A stretch of DNA of 64,000 nt from Metabacillus arenae (GCF_014773385.1 NZ_JACXAI010000017.1:62001-126000), one strand, 5' to 3'; positions 18,529 to 26,935 are shown, counted from the stretch's first letter. Numbers and translations are program-made. Notes: generated from the sequence alone by a model not told the origin.

Positions 18529-19470
18529 TTGAAGAAAATATGGATTTTATCCATAACCTTACTTTTCCTTTTTTTGACTGCCTGTAGTGGGAATGAAACC
18601 GAATCAACTGATCAGTCGAATATGGCTTCAAAAGGAGAAATGGAAAGCAAGAGTATGGAGATTGCTGACAAAGAAGGTTCCTCTGGAAGTAACGCCACTG
18701 CAGCAGAATCTCAATCAGAAAGTCCTCAAGAAGACAAAGCATCACAAGTACCTCAAGTAAGTGAGCGAAAGGTCATCTACAATGCCAGCCTCCATATTTC
18801 TGTAGAGAATTATCTTCAATCTCTCGAAATCATTCAAAAAGAAGCAGAGCAGCTTGGCGGCTACATTGTTAACTCAAATACGTATCAATCAAATGAAAAC
18901 GAAAGCAGGGAAGGCTCAATAACGGTTCGAGTTCCACAAGAAAAATTCAATGATTTTCTTTCGGTAGTAGAAAAGGGAAGTACAAAAGTTAATGAGAAAA
19001 GCATCTCCGGTCAGGATGTTACAGAGGAATTCGTAGATCTTGAATCGAGAATGAAATCCAAAAAAGCTGTAGAAGCAAGATTGCTTGAATTTATGAAAAC
19101 GGCTGAGAAGACGGAGGATCTCCTAAAAATATCCTCGGATCTGACGGCTGTCCAAGAAGAAATCGAGCAATTGCAAGGAAGAATGAACTATTTAGAAAAT
19201 CAATCCGCATTAGCAACGGTTACAATCAATCTAACAGAGCAAAACGTAAATGTACCAGGTTTACAAGGTGATGAGTTGAATACATTCGAGAAAACGAAAA
19301 AGCAGTTTATGGACAGTTTAAATTTTCTACTCTCCTTTTTCTCAAGCATTTTTGTATTGCTTGTTGGCAGTTTGCCAATTTTGATACCACTAGCGATCGT
19401 GGTACTCATTACCATCTATTTCATAAAAAAATCATCTAAATCGAAGAAAACTCCTCCGACAGATGTGTAA
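18529..19470 (+). CDS. DUF4349 lipoprotein
   Basis: A 313-residue lipoprotein. The signal ends in a lipobox (LTAC, Cys19), then comes a serine/glutamate-rich linker (about 20-85), a DUF4349 domain (about 90-245) with a coiled-coil central section (DLESRMKSKKAVEARLLEFM region), and a C-terminal membrane helix (about 265-300) with a basic tail. It is thus anchored at both ends. TTG 18529 fits the RBS AGAGGTG at 8 bases; the ATG at 18508 would add residues with no RBS. Function of DUF4349 proteins is unknown. Confidence 0.88.
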   Translation: MKKIWILSITLLFLFLTACSGNETESTDQSNMASKGEMESKSMEIADKEGSSGSNATAAESQSESPQEDKASQVPQVSERKVIYNASLHISVENYLQSLEIIQKEAEQLGGYIVNSNTYQSNENESREGSITVRVPQEKFNDFLSVVEKGSTKVNEKSISGQDVTEEFVDLESRMKSKKAVEARLLEFMKTAEKTEDLLKISSDLTAVQEEIEQLQGRMNYLENQSALATVTINLTEQNVNVPGLQGDELNTFEKTKKQFMDSLNFLLSFFSSIFVLLVGSLPILIPLAIVVLITIYFIKKSSKSKKTPPTDV

Positions 19471-19562
19471 CTTTTCCTGCTACCCATAACTTTTTTCGAA
19501 GGAAAATCGTTTATTAAACGAAAGGTATTTTTCCAAATTATTAAAGTGAATGGGGGAAAAGG

Positions 19563-20606
19563 ATGAAGGTTCTTATATTAGGAGGTACTCGTTTTTTAGG
19601 GAGAGCTTTGGTAGAAGAAGGTGTGAAAAGAGGGCACGAAATCACCTTATTTAATCGTGGCAACAATAAAGAGTTGTTTCCTGAAGTGGAGCAGCTTATC
19701 GGCAATAGAGACAGTGATGTATCACTTCTGGAAAACCGGAACTGGGATGTTGTCATGGATACGTGTGGGTTTGCTCCTCATCAAATCAAAAAAATCGCAG
19801 CTGCACTCGGGGATAACATCGAACATTATACATTCATCTCAAGCATCTCTGTTTATAAAGATTGGATTCCACTCAATATTACGGAGGACTATCATTTACA
19901 ATCCATGCCGCTGGATAAAATGCCTGATGTTGAGAAGGGTAAAATTTCTCCTTACGAGTATTATGGCGCGCTTAAAGTACTATGTGAAGCAGAAGCAGAG
20001 AAGCATTGGCCTGGGCGTGTTTTGCATGTAAGAGCAGGGAGTCTTGTCGGACAGTTTGACTATTCAGATCGGCTCCCTTACTGGGTTCAGCGTGTAACAA
20101 AAGGCGGAAAAGTATTGGTGCCGGGACGTTTAGATCGTCCTGTTCAATTGATTGACGTAAAAGATTTAGCAACATGGGTGTTCAATATGGCGGAAAACAG
20201 AAGTGGAGGTACGTTTAATGTAACAGGCCCGAACTATAGGTTGACTATAGAAGAGCTATTAAACACCTGTAAGGCAGTAACAAACAGTGATATTGAATTT
20301 GTGTGGGCAGAAGAGCAATTTTTACAGGAGCACAAAGTCCAGCCATGGCTAGATATGCCTTTCTGGATTCCTGAACACTTCCCGTTAGATGGAGAAACAG
20401 AACCGTGGAAAGGCACTTTTTCGATTAGTATAGAAAAAGCTGTTAACGCTGGTCTTTCCTTCCGACCTCTTGAAGAGACTATTTATGATGTGTATCAATG
20501 GGAGAAAGCGAGACAGGATACAGAAAGAAAAGCGGGGATATCACGAGAAAGAGAGCAGAAGCTTCTAGAAAGTTTGTTTCTAAAAGAGAAAAAGAAGTCG
20601 TTGTGA
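19563..20606 (+). CDS. NAD-dependent epimerase/dehydratase (SDR family)
   Basis: A 347-residue extended SDR. The nucleotide-binding motif is GGTRFLG (7-13) and the active-site tyrosine appears in SPYEYYGALK (about 137-146), spaced as YxxxK. A C-terminal domain of about 100 residues is rich in aromatic residues. It resembles the chloroplast-stem-loop-binding/mRNA-binding-like and nucleotide-sugar epimerase branch seen in bacilli. The substrate is probably a nucleotide sugar, not determined. GGGGGAAAAGG precedes the ATG. It stands alone between a lipoprotein gene and cstA. Confidence 0.85.
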   Translation: MKVLILGGTRFLGRALVEEGVKRGHEITLFNRGNNKELFPEVEQLIGNRDSDVSLLENRNWDVVMDTCGFAPHQIKKIAAALGDNIEHYTFISSISVYKDWIPLNITEDYHLQSMPLDKMPDVEKGKISPYEYYGALKVLCEAEAEKHWPGRVLHVRAGSLVGQFDYSDRLPYWVQRVTKGGKVLVPGRLDRPVQLIDVKDLATWVFNMAENRSGGTFNVTGPNYRLTIEELLNTCKAVTNSDIEFVWAEEQFLQEHKVQPWLDMPFWIPEHFPLDGETEPWKGTFSISIEKAVNAGLSFRPLEETIYDVYQWEKARQDTERKAGISREREQKLLESLFLKEKKKSL

Positions 20607-20877
20607 TGGGGTTATTATTCTATCCCATTAAACCAATGGAAAATTGGATTCAACTAAATGATGATCTTCAACAATCCTAACCAATATAAGTAACACTTTA
20701 GGCGATAATGCACGGGATCATGTCCTAAGTGGGCGAATGTCCTCCCGAAGGCTGCTTAAAGAATAATCTGAAAAAGGCCAACCAGAATGAACTGTTTGAC
20801 CTTATAATCTGATTAGAGCGTGATTGGATCGATCTTTTTCTCAAAAAACGCTTTTTTTATGAAGTGTACTTTAATTG
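20607..20877. other. short intergenic stretch, no supported gene
   Basis: A 24-codon ORF begins at ATG 20605 overlapping the epimerase stop (MGLLFYPIKPM...), but it has no proper ribosome binding site. Nothing else recognisable. Confidence 0.4.
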
Positions 20878-20921
20878 CAAAAAAACAAGGGCTGAAACTC
20901 AGTTTTGAGTCAGCCCTTGTT
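20878..20921 (-). terminator. intrinsic terminator of the cstA-like gene
   Basis: A 12-bp perfect stem AACAAGGGCTGA / TCAGCCCTTGTT with a 14-base loop. Read on the minus strand it ends in a run of T, directly after the cstA stop codon. Confidence 0.9.
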
Positions 20922-20926
20922 AAGAT

Positions 20927-22369
20927 TTAAGCTACACCAGATAGGTCTTCTTCCAATGGAATCTCATCTGCACGTTTTTTGACTGCTGCAAAGTAGAAAG
21001 TCACAATAATCACAGCAGTTACTGCAGCTGAAACGATATATGAGAGGTTCATCGGTAAGTTAAAACCGATTGGTGCATTTAAGATATAGGTAGTTGTTGC
21101 CATCGTCATAAAGATACCAGGAATCATAGCAATCCAGTAATTCTTCTTAGCAATAAACAAGTACATCGCACTGACCCATAACGCGATCACAGCAGTTGAT
21201 TGATTCGCCCAGGAGAAGTAACGCCATAGGATGTTGAAATCAATTTGCGTTAAAGCAACTGAAATGGCAAACAGCGGAAGGGCAATCCACAAACGGCTAG
21301 AGAATTTCTTTTGTGAAAGGTTCAAATAGTCCGCAATAATCATTCTGGCGCTTCTGAAAGCTGTGTCTCCTGATGTGATTGGAAGGACGATTACCCCAAG
21401 TACAGCCAAAGTTCCGCCAATTGCGCCAAGCATTGTGATAGAAACCTCTTTTACGACTGCAGCAGGTCCGCCGGCAGCTAATACTTCATTTAAGCCATCA
21501 TACCCGTTAAATAAGCTCATTGCTGCAGCTGCCCAGATCATCGCAATAATCCCTTCCGCAATCATCATTCCGTAGAAAATAAAGCGTCCTTGCTTCTCGT
21601 TTTCCGTAGTCCGTGAAATGATCGGAGTTTGTGTAGCATGGAAGCCTGACAGCGCTCCGCAAGAAATGGTTAAGAACAGTAAAGGGAATATTGGTAAATT
21701 ATCAGGGTGCATGTTTTCGAGAGTTAATTCTGGAATTGGCGCCCCGGTCATTATCAAAGTTCCTAATATTCCGACTGCACTAATTAATAACAATGCACCG
21801 AAAAACGGATATAGACGGCCAATTATTTTGTCAATCGGCAATAATGTAGCAAGAATATAATAGATGAAAATAGCAGCTATAATGACTCCAAATGTAACCC
21901 AGCCAGGTGTAATGCTAGCCAAAAGCTCTGCCGGAGCAGTAACGAAAACGGTTCCAACTAAGACTAATAAAAGAATGGCAAATGCATTTACAACATGCTT
22001 CATCACTTTTCCGAGAAATTTACCAGCAAGTTCAGGCAAATGAGCGCCCCGGTTACGAATTGAGATCATTCCTGTTAAATAATCATGAACCGCCCCAGCA
22101 AAAATACATCCCACTACTATCCAAATAAACGCTACCGGGCCGTATAATGCCCCCATAATTGGACCGAAAATTGGACCTACTCCAGCAATATTTAAGAGCT
22201 GAATGAGTGAGTTGCGCTTTTTGCCCATCGGCAGATAATCGACATTATCTTTGTGGCTGTAAGCAGGTGTTTTCCGACCTTCCTTCGTACCAAAAATTTT
22301 TTCTACAAAACGACCATAAATAAAATATCCTGCAATTAAAAGAATAATTCCCAATAAAAAAGTATACAT
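20927..22369 (-). CDS. cstA: CstA-family carbon starvation transporter
   Basis: A 480-residue membrane protein with about 13 helices. It shows the CstA signatures VGPIFGPIMGALYGP (about 67-81), GAVHDYLTGM and GFHATQTPIISRT. CstA proteins take up pyruvate and/or peptides when preferred carbon is scarce. This is a short form; enteric CstA is about 700 residues, and the missing part is the C-terminal extension. GGGAGG lies just before the ATG. It is monocistronic. The LytS/LytT system elsewhere in the window belongs to a family that in bacilli controls pyruvate transport, a possible but unproven link. Confidence 0.9.
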   Translation of the reverse strand: MYTFLLGIILLIAGYFIYGRFVEKIFGTKEGRKTPAYSHKDNVDYLPMGKKRNSLIQLLNIAGVGPIFGPIMGALYGPVAFIWIVVGCIFAGAVHDYLTGMISIRNRGAHLPELAGKFLGKVMKHVVNAFAILLLVLVGTVFVTAPAELLASITPGWVTFGVIIAAIFIYYILATLLPIDKIIGRLYPFFGALLLISAVGILGTLIMTGAPIPELTLENMHPDNLPIFPLLFLTISCGALSGFHATQTPIISRTTENEKQGRFIFYGMMIAEGIIAMIWAAAAMSLFNGYDGLNEVLAAGGPAAVVKEVSITMLGAIGGTLAVLGVIVLPITSGDTAFRSARMIIADYLNLSQKKFSSRLWIALPLFAISVALTQIDFNILWRYFSWANQSTAVIALWVSAMYLFIAKKNYWIAMIPGIFMTMATTTYILNAPIGFNLPMNLSYIVSAAVTAVIIVTFYFAAVKKRADEIPLEEDLSGVA

Positions 22370-22550
22370 TCATGAACCTCCCAGCATCAATTTTTATGAA
22401 GGAAAAGGGCCTGAAACTGTTTAGAGAATGAACAATCTTGGTCCAATAAAGTTTATTTTGCCATTACACTAGATATTCCTTCACACAGATTTATTGAAAT
22501 CGCTTACACCAATTTTAACAGTGGAGCATGGATTTAATGGCATTTTTTGA

Positions 22551-22620
22551 CCAAGATGTTAGTTTTTCATGCCAAAGTGTCAAAAAATCTGCCCAAGATG
22601 CAAAAAATCCATACAAAATG
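22551..22620. repeat. short degenerate tandem array, unit about 21 nt
   Basis: Three to four units beginning CCAAGATG, CCAAAGTG or CCAAGATG, with an A/T-rich second half, spaced 21 nt apart. It lies upstream of cstA. Non-coding and too degenerate for a CRISPR. Confidence 0.6.
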
Positions 22621-22697
22621 ATTGAAAGGTTAGAGGTTATAGGCTTCCATCTTTGAGGTTATGCAATTGGTAGAAATTATTTTTATCAAACTTACGA

Positions 22698-22725
22698 TAA
22701 AGGTCAGGGGATTCCCTAACCTTTT
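22698..22725 (+). terminator. intrinsic terminator-like hairpin
   Basis: The arms AAAGGT-C-AGGG / CCCT-A-ACCTTT with loop GATT are followed by TTTAA. No intact plus-strand gene lies directly upstream, so it may be the end of the minus-strand hydrolase remnant or of a lost gene. Confidence 0.5.
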
Positions 22726-22773
22726 TAAAAACTAAGTTTTTCACCATTTCTATTGTTTTTTGTCATATTACCT

Positions 22774-22887
22774 CTAGCAGAACTTTACTAACATGGGAGC
22801 GATAGCTTCTGGGTCAGCGCCGTGACCTTGCAGGGAGCGGTATTCGGAATCGGCGAGGTAATCCGCGACAGCTTTCGCCATTGAATC
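22774..22887 (-). pseudogene. C-terminal remnant of an alpha/beta hydrolase
   Basis: On the minus strand an open stretch of 37 codons ends in TAG. It encodes MAKAVADYLADSEYRSLQG followed by HGADPEAIAPMLVKF, which has the layout of the last 35 residues of small alpha/beta hydrolases (a helix, the strand before the catalytic His, then an ending of the type APVLVEFF). The region immediately before it is in stop-containing frames, and no RBS is present. Read as a decayed gene end; its GC content is clearly above its surroundings. Confidence 0.55.
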
Positions 22888-23037
22888 CTAAGTGCAGCGT
22901 TATAGTAAAAATAAAAGTGGTAAGCGTCTTTTTCATGAATGCTGATCCTCTTCGCTTTTAAAATTAGCGAAAAAGAAAAGGTATGTATCTTTGGCATTAG
23001 AGGAAAATAGTAGAGTAAGAAAGGAGGGGATGAATTG

Positions 23038-23184
23038 ATGAAAAATCAACAAATTCCAGAACATAAAATGAATTTTACCGGAGAAGTAAGTGAAGCTCTA
23101 GATAATATGGATAATAACGATACAAATAGGGAACATGTAAAAAAAGAAGCAGGCGCGAAGCGAAACAACCTTAAAGAAAAGTAA
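23038..23184 (+). CDS. small hydrophilic protein, possibly spore-associated
   Basis: A 48-codon ORF with an excellent ribosome binding site (AAGGAGGGG, 8 bases before ATG) and its own terminator. The product is strongly charged, rich in Asn, Glu and Lys, without cysteine or a membrane segment, and ends in a Lys-rich tail (EAGAKRNNLKEK). It resembles small acid-soluble minor spore proteins in composition and size, but I do not recognise a named family. Confidence 0.6.
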   Translation: MKNQQIPEHKMNFTGEVSEALDNMDNNDTNREHVKKEAGAKRNNLKEK

Positions 23185-23221
23185 AACGTGAAAATATTTC
23201 GCAAATCCCGCGCTACTTGAG

Positions 23222-23257
23222 GACAGTGAGTGAATGTACAAGCTCACTGTCTTTTTA
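23222..23257 (+). terminator. intrinsic terminator
   Basis: A perfect 9-bp stem GACAGTGAG / CTCACTGTC, 12-base loop, then TTTTTATT. It ends the 48-aa gene. Confidence 0.88.
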
Positions 23258-23556
23258 TTGGCAGTTTCCGTTAATTTTGCTTTCGAGAAAAGGGGAGATG
23301 TAGGAGGGAAGGCAGATAACGTTATAAATTCGTATTTTCCTGACCGCATCCTATTATACAATGTCGTTTCTTATTGATAGAAAAACTAATAGGAGATTTA
23401 CTATCAAAATTTTCAATTTGGATAGTATAAAATGGTAGATCCTAATGATAAGGCAGATGAACTTTTTTTGATTCATAGTATACTTTGTCCAATCAAAAAA
23501 ACTATTGAATCATATCCTGTAAATAACTTTAACTAAGGAGGTGTTGAAAAGTAGCC

Positions 23557-23904
23557 TTGTGTGTTCGTATTAAGGAACCTTTAAATGCGGAAGTCAATGT
23601 GCAAGAATTCATTCAAGTTTGCGCTTTTCCAACTACCGATATAGATAAGGATACAAAAGTTTTAGTAGCTTTAGGGGATCGTAATCAAGTTGAGGATATA
23701 GATTTTGCATTTAGTAATGGGAATCCAATTGAATTTAATGAGGTTGGAGTACATGTTTTTGAAAATGTTGCCCTAAATACATGTGCAAGCATTGTTGGAA
23801 TTTTTAAAAAACCAGGAGAGTATTTATTTAATGTCGCTTTATTAGAGGCAGACACAGATGACCTTTTGGATCTTGAAATGGCAACTGTCAAAGTTTTTGA
23901 ATAA
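23557..23904 (+). CDS. hypothetical protein, beta-rich, possible spore-surface protein
   Basis: A 115-codon ORF starting at TTG, with AAGGAGGTG about 13 bases upstream, a longer spacing than usual. No closer start fits, because the GTG and TTG nearer the SD are in a frame that stops after 10 codons. The protein is acidic, with two cysteines (in VQVCAFP-like and NTCAS contexts) and alternating hydrophobic residues suggesting a beta sandwich. No signal peptide. I do not recognise the family. A sequence CATAGTATA at 23474 fits the sigma-K -10 consensus CATANNNTA, which hints at mother-cell expression. Confidence 0.6.
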   Translation: MCVRIKEPLNAEVNVQEFIQVCAFPTTDIDKDTKVLVALGDRNQVEDIDFAFSNGNPIEFNEVGVHVFENVALNTCASIVGIFKKPGEYLFNVALLEADTDDLLDLEMATVKVFE

Positions 23905-23927
23905 AACTAGAAGGGGTACCGTCACAC

Positions 23928-24023
23928 ATGCCTATCAAACTAAGGCAAATCTATCTAGATGGAAAAGATGCTGTATTTATATGCGTATTACCGATTGAAG
24001 TTGCAGCTGTTAATGTAGGTTAA
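23928..24023 (+). CDS. possible 31-aa peptide
   Basis: ATG 23928 to TAA, preceded by AGAAGGGG. It begins MPIKLRQIYLDGKDAVF and ends PIEVAAVNVG. It lies 24 bases after the preceding gene and could be co-expressed with it. Alternatively it is a truncated gene start, since the first 20 residues read like a normal protein N-terminus. Low confidence. Confidence 0.3.
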   Translation: MPIKLRQIYLDGKDAVFICVLPIEVAAVNVG

Positions 24024-24164
24024 TAGTTTATCCCTTATTACTATAATGACCTCTATTTTCAAAATTTATAGTTTTTAGTCTATTGATTTGTAAGGATCAT
24101 CTTACAATTTCGTCCTTTTTTAATAAATATAAAATACATGATAGAGGAGGGAGGTATTTTTAAT

Positions 24165-24347
24165 ATGTTACGAGAAGGAGATCGTATTGAAGTATTTTCA
24201 GCAGGTGCATCAATTGGAAAAGGTACTTTTTTACGTTTTGCTGATGCAGGTGAAGCTGCTCCTCATACTATATTAGTATGGTTTGATGAAGGAGATCAGT
24301 CTTTACATGCCACTGATTTAACAACGCTCAATATACGACGCATTTAA
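24165..24347 (+). CDS. small hypothetical protein (60 aa), SH3-like pattern
   Basis: The ORF can be extended to 24138, but GGAGGGAGG sits 9-10 bases before ATG 24165, which I choose. The product (MLREGDRIEVFSAGASIGKG...) has short beta-strand repeats with glycine turns, as in a small barrel (SH3-like), and ends with TTLNIRRI. No cysteine or signal peptide. It is followed by its own terminator. In the same patch of small genes as the two ORFs before it; function unknown. Confidence 0.65.
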   Translation: MLREGDRIEVFSAGASIGKGTFLRFADAGEAAPHTILVWFDEGDQSLHATDLTTLNIRRI

Positions 24348-24360
24348 TAGTTTCTTTTTC

Positions 24361-24400
24361 AGTTAAGGGATGTCGTTATTATAACTCATCCTTTAACTCT
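24361..24400 (+). terminator. intrinsic terminator
   Basis: A 12-pair stem AGTTAAGGGATG / CATCCTTTAACT (one G-U), 14-base loop, then CTTTAG. It ends the 60-aa gene. Confidence 0.75.
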
Positions 24401-24489
24401 TTAGAATTAATAATCTATAGTTTTCTGTTACCTTACTAAAAAAATCATTCAAAAAAATTGCATCAATTATCGATTGTATATGATATACA

Positions 24490-24634
24490 TAATTATAAAT
24501 TTTAAGAAGTAGGCCGTGGTTCTTCTGCATATGGGCAATTGTACTTAAAGTAACTGGGAGGTTGAACAAGTTATATAAATTGAATCGTTTAAATTTATAA
24601 AGCGTTTCTTTGTAATGAGAAATGCTTTTTATCT
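24490..24634 (+). other. possible small transcript or gene relic ending in a terminator
   Basis: A GGGAGG motif at about 24561 is followed by no useful ORF, and the stretch ends in a terminator-like hairpin (AAGCGTTTCT / AGAAATGCTT then TTTATC, about 24599-24631). It may be a small RNA or the remains of a gene. No further evidence. Confidence 0.3.
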
Positions 24635-24758
24635 TTGTCTAAAAACAAAAGAATATTTCTATAACAATAATAATATAATAAAAGACAATAATATTTTATT
24701 GTAAAACGATAAAACGTGTGTTAAAGTCAAATTGATAATAAATAGTGAGGTGCTTTTT

Positions 24759-25244
24759 ATGAAACGAGGATCAACACTGTTTTTAAAAATAGCTGTTTTT
24801 CTTATTGGAACTCCAGTTCTTGCTTTGTGTATTTTTGGGCTGCCTTGGTTAGCTAAGGAGGCAGCAGAAATGAGTAGTTTAAATTGGGCTTATTTGCTGT
24901 ATGGAGTTTTAATTATTATGTCTGTATCAGCGATACCGTTTTTCGTTGCATTGTATCAGGCTTTTAGACTTTTAGGTTATATTGACAAGAACAACGCTTT
25001 CTCGGAATTATCTGTAAGAGCTTTAAAGAATATTAAAAAATGTGCCATTACAATCAGTAGCTTGTATGTGGTTGGTATGCCGCTCTTTTATATCATAGCG
25101 GAGCTAGATGATGCCCCAGGTACCATACTCATCGGAATGGTCATTATTTTTGCTTCAATGGTGATTGCAGTCTTTGCTGCTGTTCTTCAAAAACTATTAG
25201 AAGATGCCATTAAAATAAAATCAGAAAATGATTTAACGGTCTGA
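24759..25244 (+). CDS. DUF2975 membrane protein
   Basis: A 161-residue protein with four membrane helices (about 8-30, 48-70, 95-118, 125-148). It is of the DUF2975 family, which is almost always encoded beside a small Xre regulator, as here. The start is ATG 24759, with GTGAGGTG upstream. DUF2975 proteins are thought to work with the regulator as a membrane sensor or anti-regulator, but this is not established. The regulator RBS overlaps the end of this gene. Confidence 0.85.
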   Translation: MKRGSTLFLKIAVFLIGTPVLALCIFGLPWLAKEAAEMSSLNWAYLLYGVLIIMSVSAIPFFVALYQAFRLLGYIDKNNAFSELSVRALKNIKKCAITISSLYVVGMPLFYIIAELDDAPGTILIGMVIIFASMVIAVFAAVLQKLLEDAIKIKSENDLTV

Positions 25245-25254
25245 GGTGAATAAT

Positions 25255-25476
25255 ATGGCAATTGTAATCAATATTGATGTCATGTTGGCTAAAAGAAAAA
25301 TGAGCGTAACAGAACTTTCGGAAAGGGTTGGAATCACGATGGCTAATCTTTCTATATTGAAAAACGGAAAGGCAAAAGCGATTCGATTATCAACTTTAGA
25401 GGCGATTTGTAAGGCTTTAGAATGTCAACCTGGAGATATTTTAGAATACAAAAGTGACGAAGACGCTCAAGAATAA
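25255..25476 (+). CDS. Xre/Cro-family small transcriptional regulator (YozG-like)
   Basis: A 73-residue HTH_3 protein (MAIVINIDVMLAKRKMSVTE...). The HTH covers about 12-60 with SERVGITMANLSILKNGK as the DNA-reading part, then an acidic tail. GAGGTGA overlaps the DUF2975 stop and lies 5 bases before ATG 25255. It is the usual partner of DUF2975 proteins. The expected target is its own operon and nearby membrane genes such as the DUF817 gene downstream. Confidence 0.88.
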   Translation: MAIVINIDVMLAKRKMSVTELSERVGITMANLSILKNGKAKAIRLSTLEAICKALECQPGDILEYKSDEDAQE

Positions 25477-25565
25477 TATAGTAGGAATATTTAACATTGA
25501 AAGGAAAAGAAAGATTTCTTTTTCCATAATTTCAATGAATCAAATTCATAAAAGAGGGGTTACTC

Positions 25566-26399
25566 ATGAATTTAACCATTCAAAATGATTCTCAGAAAAA
25601 ACCTTTGAAGGCACAAATCATGAGAGCACTAAAACAACTCGTTTGTTTTGGCTCTGAGCAGGCCCTATCATGTTTGTTTCCTGTCGTTATTTTTTCCTCT
25701 TTGGCTATTACACAAATCATGCCGCTTCCATTCCTGCCACGATATGACTGGCTGCTCATCATTTGCCTTCTGATGCAATGGTGGATGGTGCGTTCTGGGC
25801 TTGAAACACGGGATGAACTAAAGGTTATCACATTATTCCACCTTATTGGCCTTGCTCTTGAACTTTTTAAGGTACATATGGGCTCCTGGTCTTATCCAGA
25901 GGAAGGCTACTTCAAAATTTTAGGAGTGCCTTTGTATAGCGGATTCATGTACGCCAGTGTAGCAAGTTATCTTTGCCAGGCGTGGAGGAGGTTAAGGGTT
26001 GAACTGGTTAAGTGGCCGCCATTTTTAGTAGTTGTACCTCTTGCAGCTGCGATTTATTTGAATTTTTTCACCCACCATTATTGGATAGACGTCCGCTTTT
26101 GGTTATCTGGACTTGTCATTATCGTCTTTTGGCAATCATGGGTCACATACCAGGTTAATGGAACTCGTTACCGTATGCCACTCGCCCTTTCTTTTGTGCT
26201 CATCGGATTTTTTATATGGATAGCCGAAAATATCGCAACGTTCTTTGGAGCTTGGGAATATCCAAACCAAACTGATGCATGGAGTCTCGTTCATCTAGGA
26301 AAGGTGAGTTCCTGGCTCTTATTAGTGATTGTTAGCTTTCTTATAGTAGCAACGTTAAAGCAGGTTAAGGGGAAAAATTCCGAAGATAAATTGGATTAA
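25566..26399 (+). CDS. yoaT: DUF817 membrane protein (YoaT-like)
   Basis: A 277-residue protein with about eight membrane helices and many Trp residues. It has the conserved stretches KVHMGSWSYPEEGYFKI (about 99-115) and WIAENIATFFGAWEYP (about 218-233) typical of DUF817. Function is unknown in all species. GAGGGG precedes the ATG. It has its own terminator, so it may be transcribed alone or with the DUF2975/Xre pair 90 bases upstream. Confidence 0.87.
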   Translation: MNLTIQNDSQKKPLKAQIMRALKQLVCFGSEQALSCLFPVVIFSSLAITQIMPLPFLPRYDWLLIICLLMQWWMVRSGLETRDELKVITLFHLIGLALELFKVHMGSWSYPEEGYFKILGVPLYSGFMYASVASYLCQAWRRLRVELVKWPPFLVVVPLAAAIYLNFFTHHYWIDVRFWLSGLVIIVFWQSWVTYQVNGTRYRMPLALSFVLIGFFIWIAENIATFFGAWEYPNQTDAWSLVHLGKVSSWLLLVIVSFLIVATLKQVKGKNSEDKLD

Positions 26400-26426
26400 G
26401 CAACGTTTGAATTGTTGCTTTTTCTT
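26398..26426 (+). terminator. intrinsic terminator after yoaT-like gene
   Basis: Stem AAGCAAC / GTTGCTT, 9-base loop, then TTTCTTT; it overlaps the stop codon. Confidence 0.75.
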
Positions 26427-26918
26427 TATAAATAGCTTTTGGTAATACAGCTGGAATGCATTTATTAGGGATTTTTGTGAAATGTTCACTTAAACTTTAG
26501 GGTAGCATATCTCGAATAAGATTTAGGCATTGATCTTCAACGAGCTGACACTTTTCTCTAATAACGATATTCAATGACAGGCACAATTTAAAATGTAAAT
26601 TGCATGTTTGTAGTATGTTTCTGATATCAAACTGTAAAAAGAATAAGAGTATAAAAATTTCTCTGTATGAGCATATTATCAACTTGTTTAAAAAATATTT
26701 ATTGGTGCTTTATAGTAATGTTTACAGTGTGATCCTTATTAAAGAAGGAAGAAAACTCTCCCTTAAATTCCTTAAAACGACTTCGTGTAAACTATCAATT
26801 AACCAAACTAAACCGCTATAAATGAAACGTCTTAAACCCGGGCATTAATGGGCTTAAGACGTTTTTTAATTATTACAGCACTTACTAACAAGAAAAAAAG
26901 TAACACAATTAGATTCTG
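26427..26918. other. intergenic region with an orphan terminator
   Basis: No convincing gene; the 73-codon ORF at 26600 is Lys/Ser-rich, without RBS. A strong hairpin (AAACGTCTTAA / TTAAGACGTTT, 26825-26864, then TTTAA) has no gene in front of it, which leaves room for a small RNA or a decayed gene at about 26500-26820. Confidence 0.45.
26825..26868 (+). terminator. strong intrinsic terminator without an obvious gene
   Basis: A perfect 11-bp stem AAACGTCTTAA / TTAAGACGTTT, 18-base loop containing its own CCCGGG, followed by TTTTTTAAT. Confidence 0.75.
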
Positions 26919-26919
26919 A

Positions 26920-26935
26920 GAGAAAGCACTTTCCT
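26920..26935. promoter_or_regulatory. operator-like palindrome, site 1 (degenerate)
   Basis: GAGAAAGCACTTTCCT: the right half-site CTTTCCT is perfect and the left half differs at two positions from AGGAAAG-N2-CTTTCCT. It is 180 bases upstream of site 2, a spacing compatible with looping by a LacI-type tetramer. Confidence 0.45.

Noticed and set aside
20605-20679. 24-codon ORF after the epimerase gene (MGLLFYPIKPM...)
   Set aside because: No RBS and too short; a ligase-like N-terminus was considered but cannot be supported.
26600-26821. 73-codon ORF
   Set aside because: No RBS, biased AT-rich composition, no recognisable domain.
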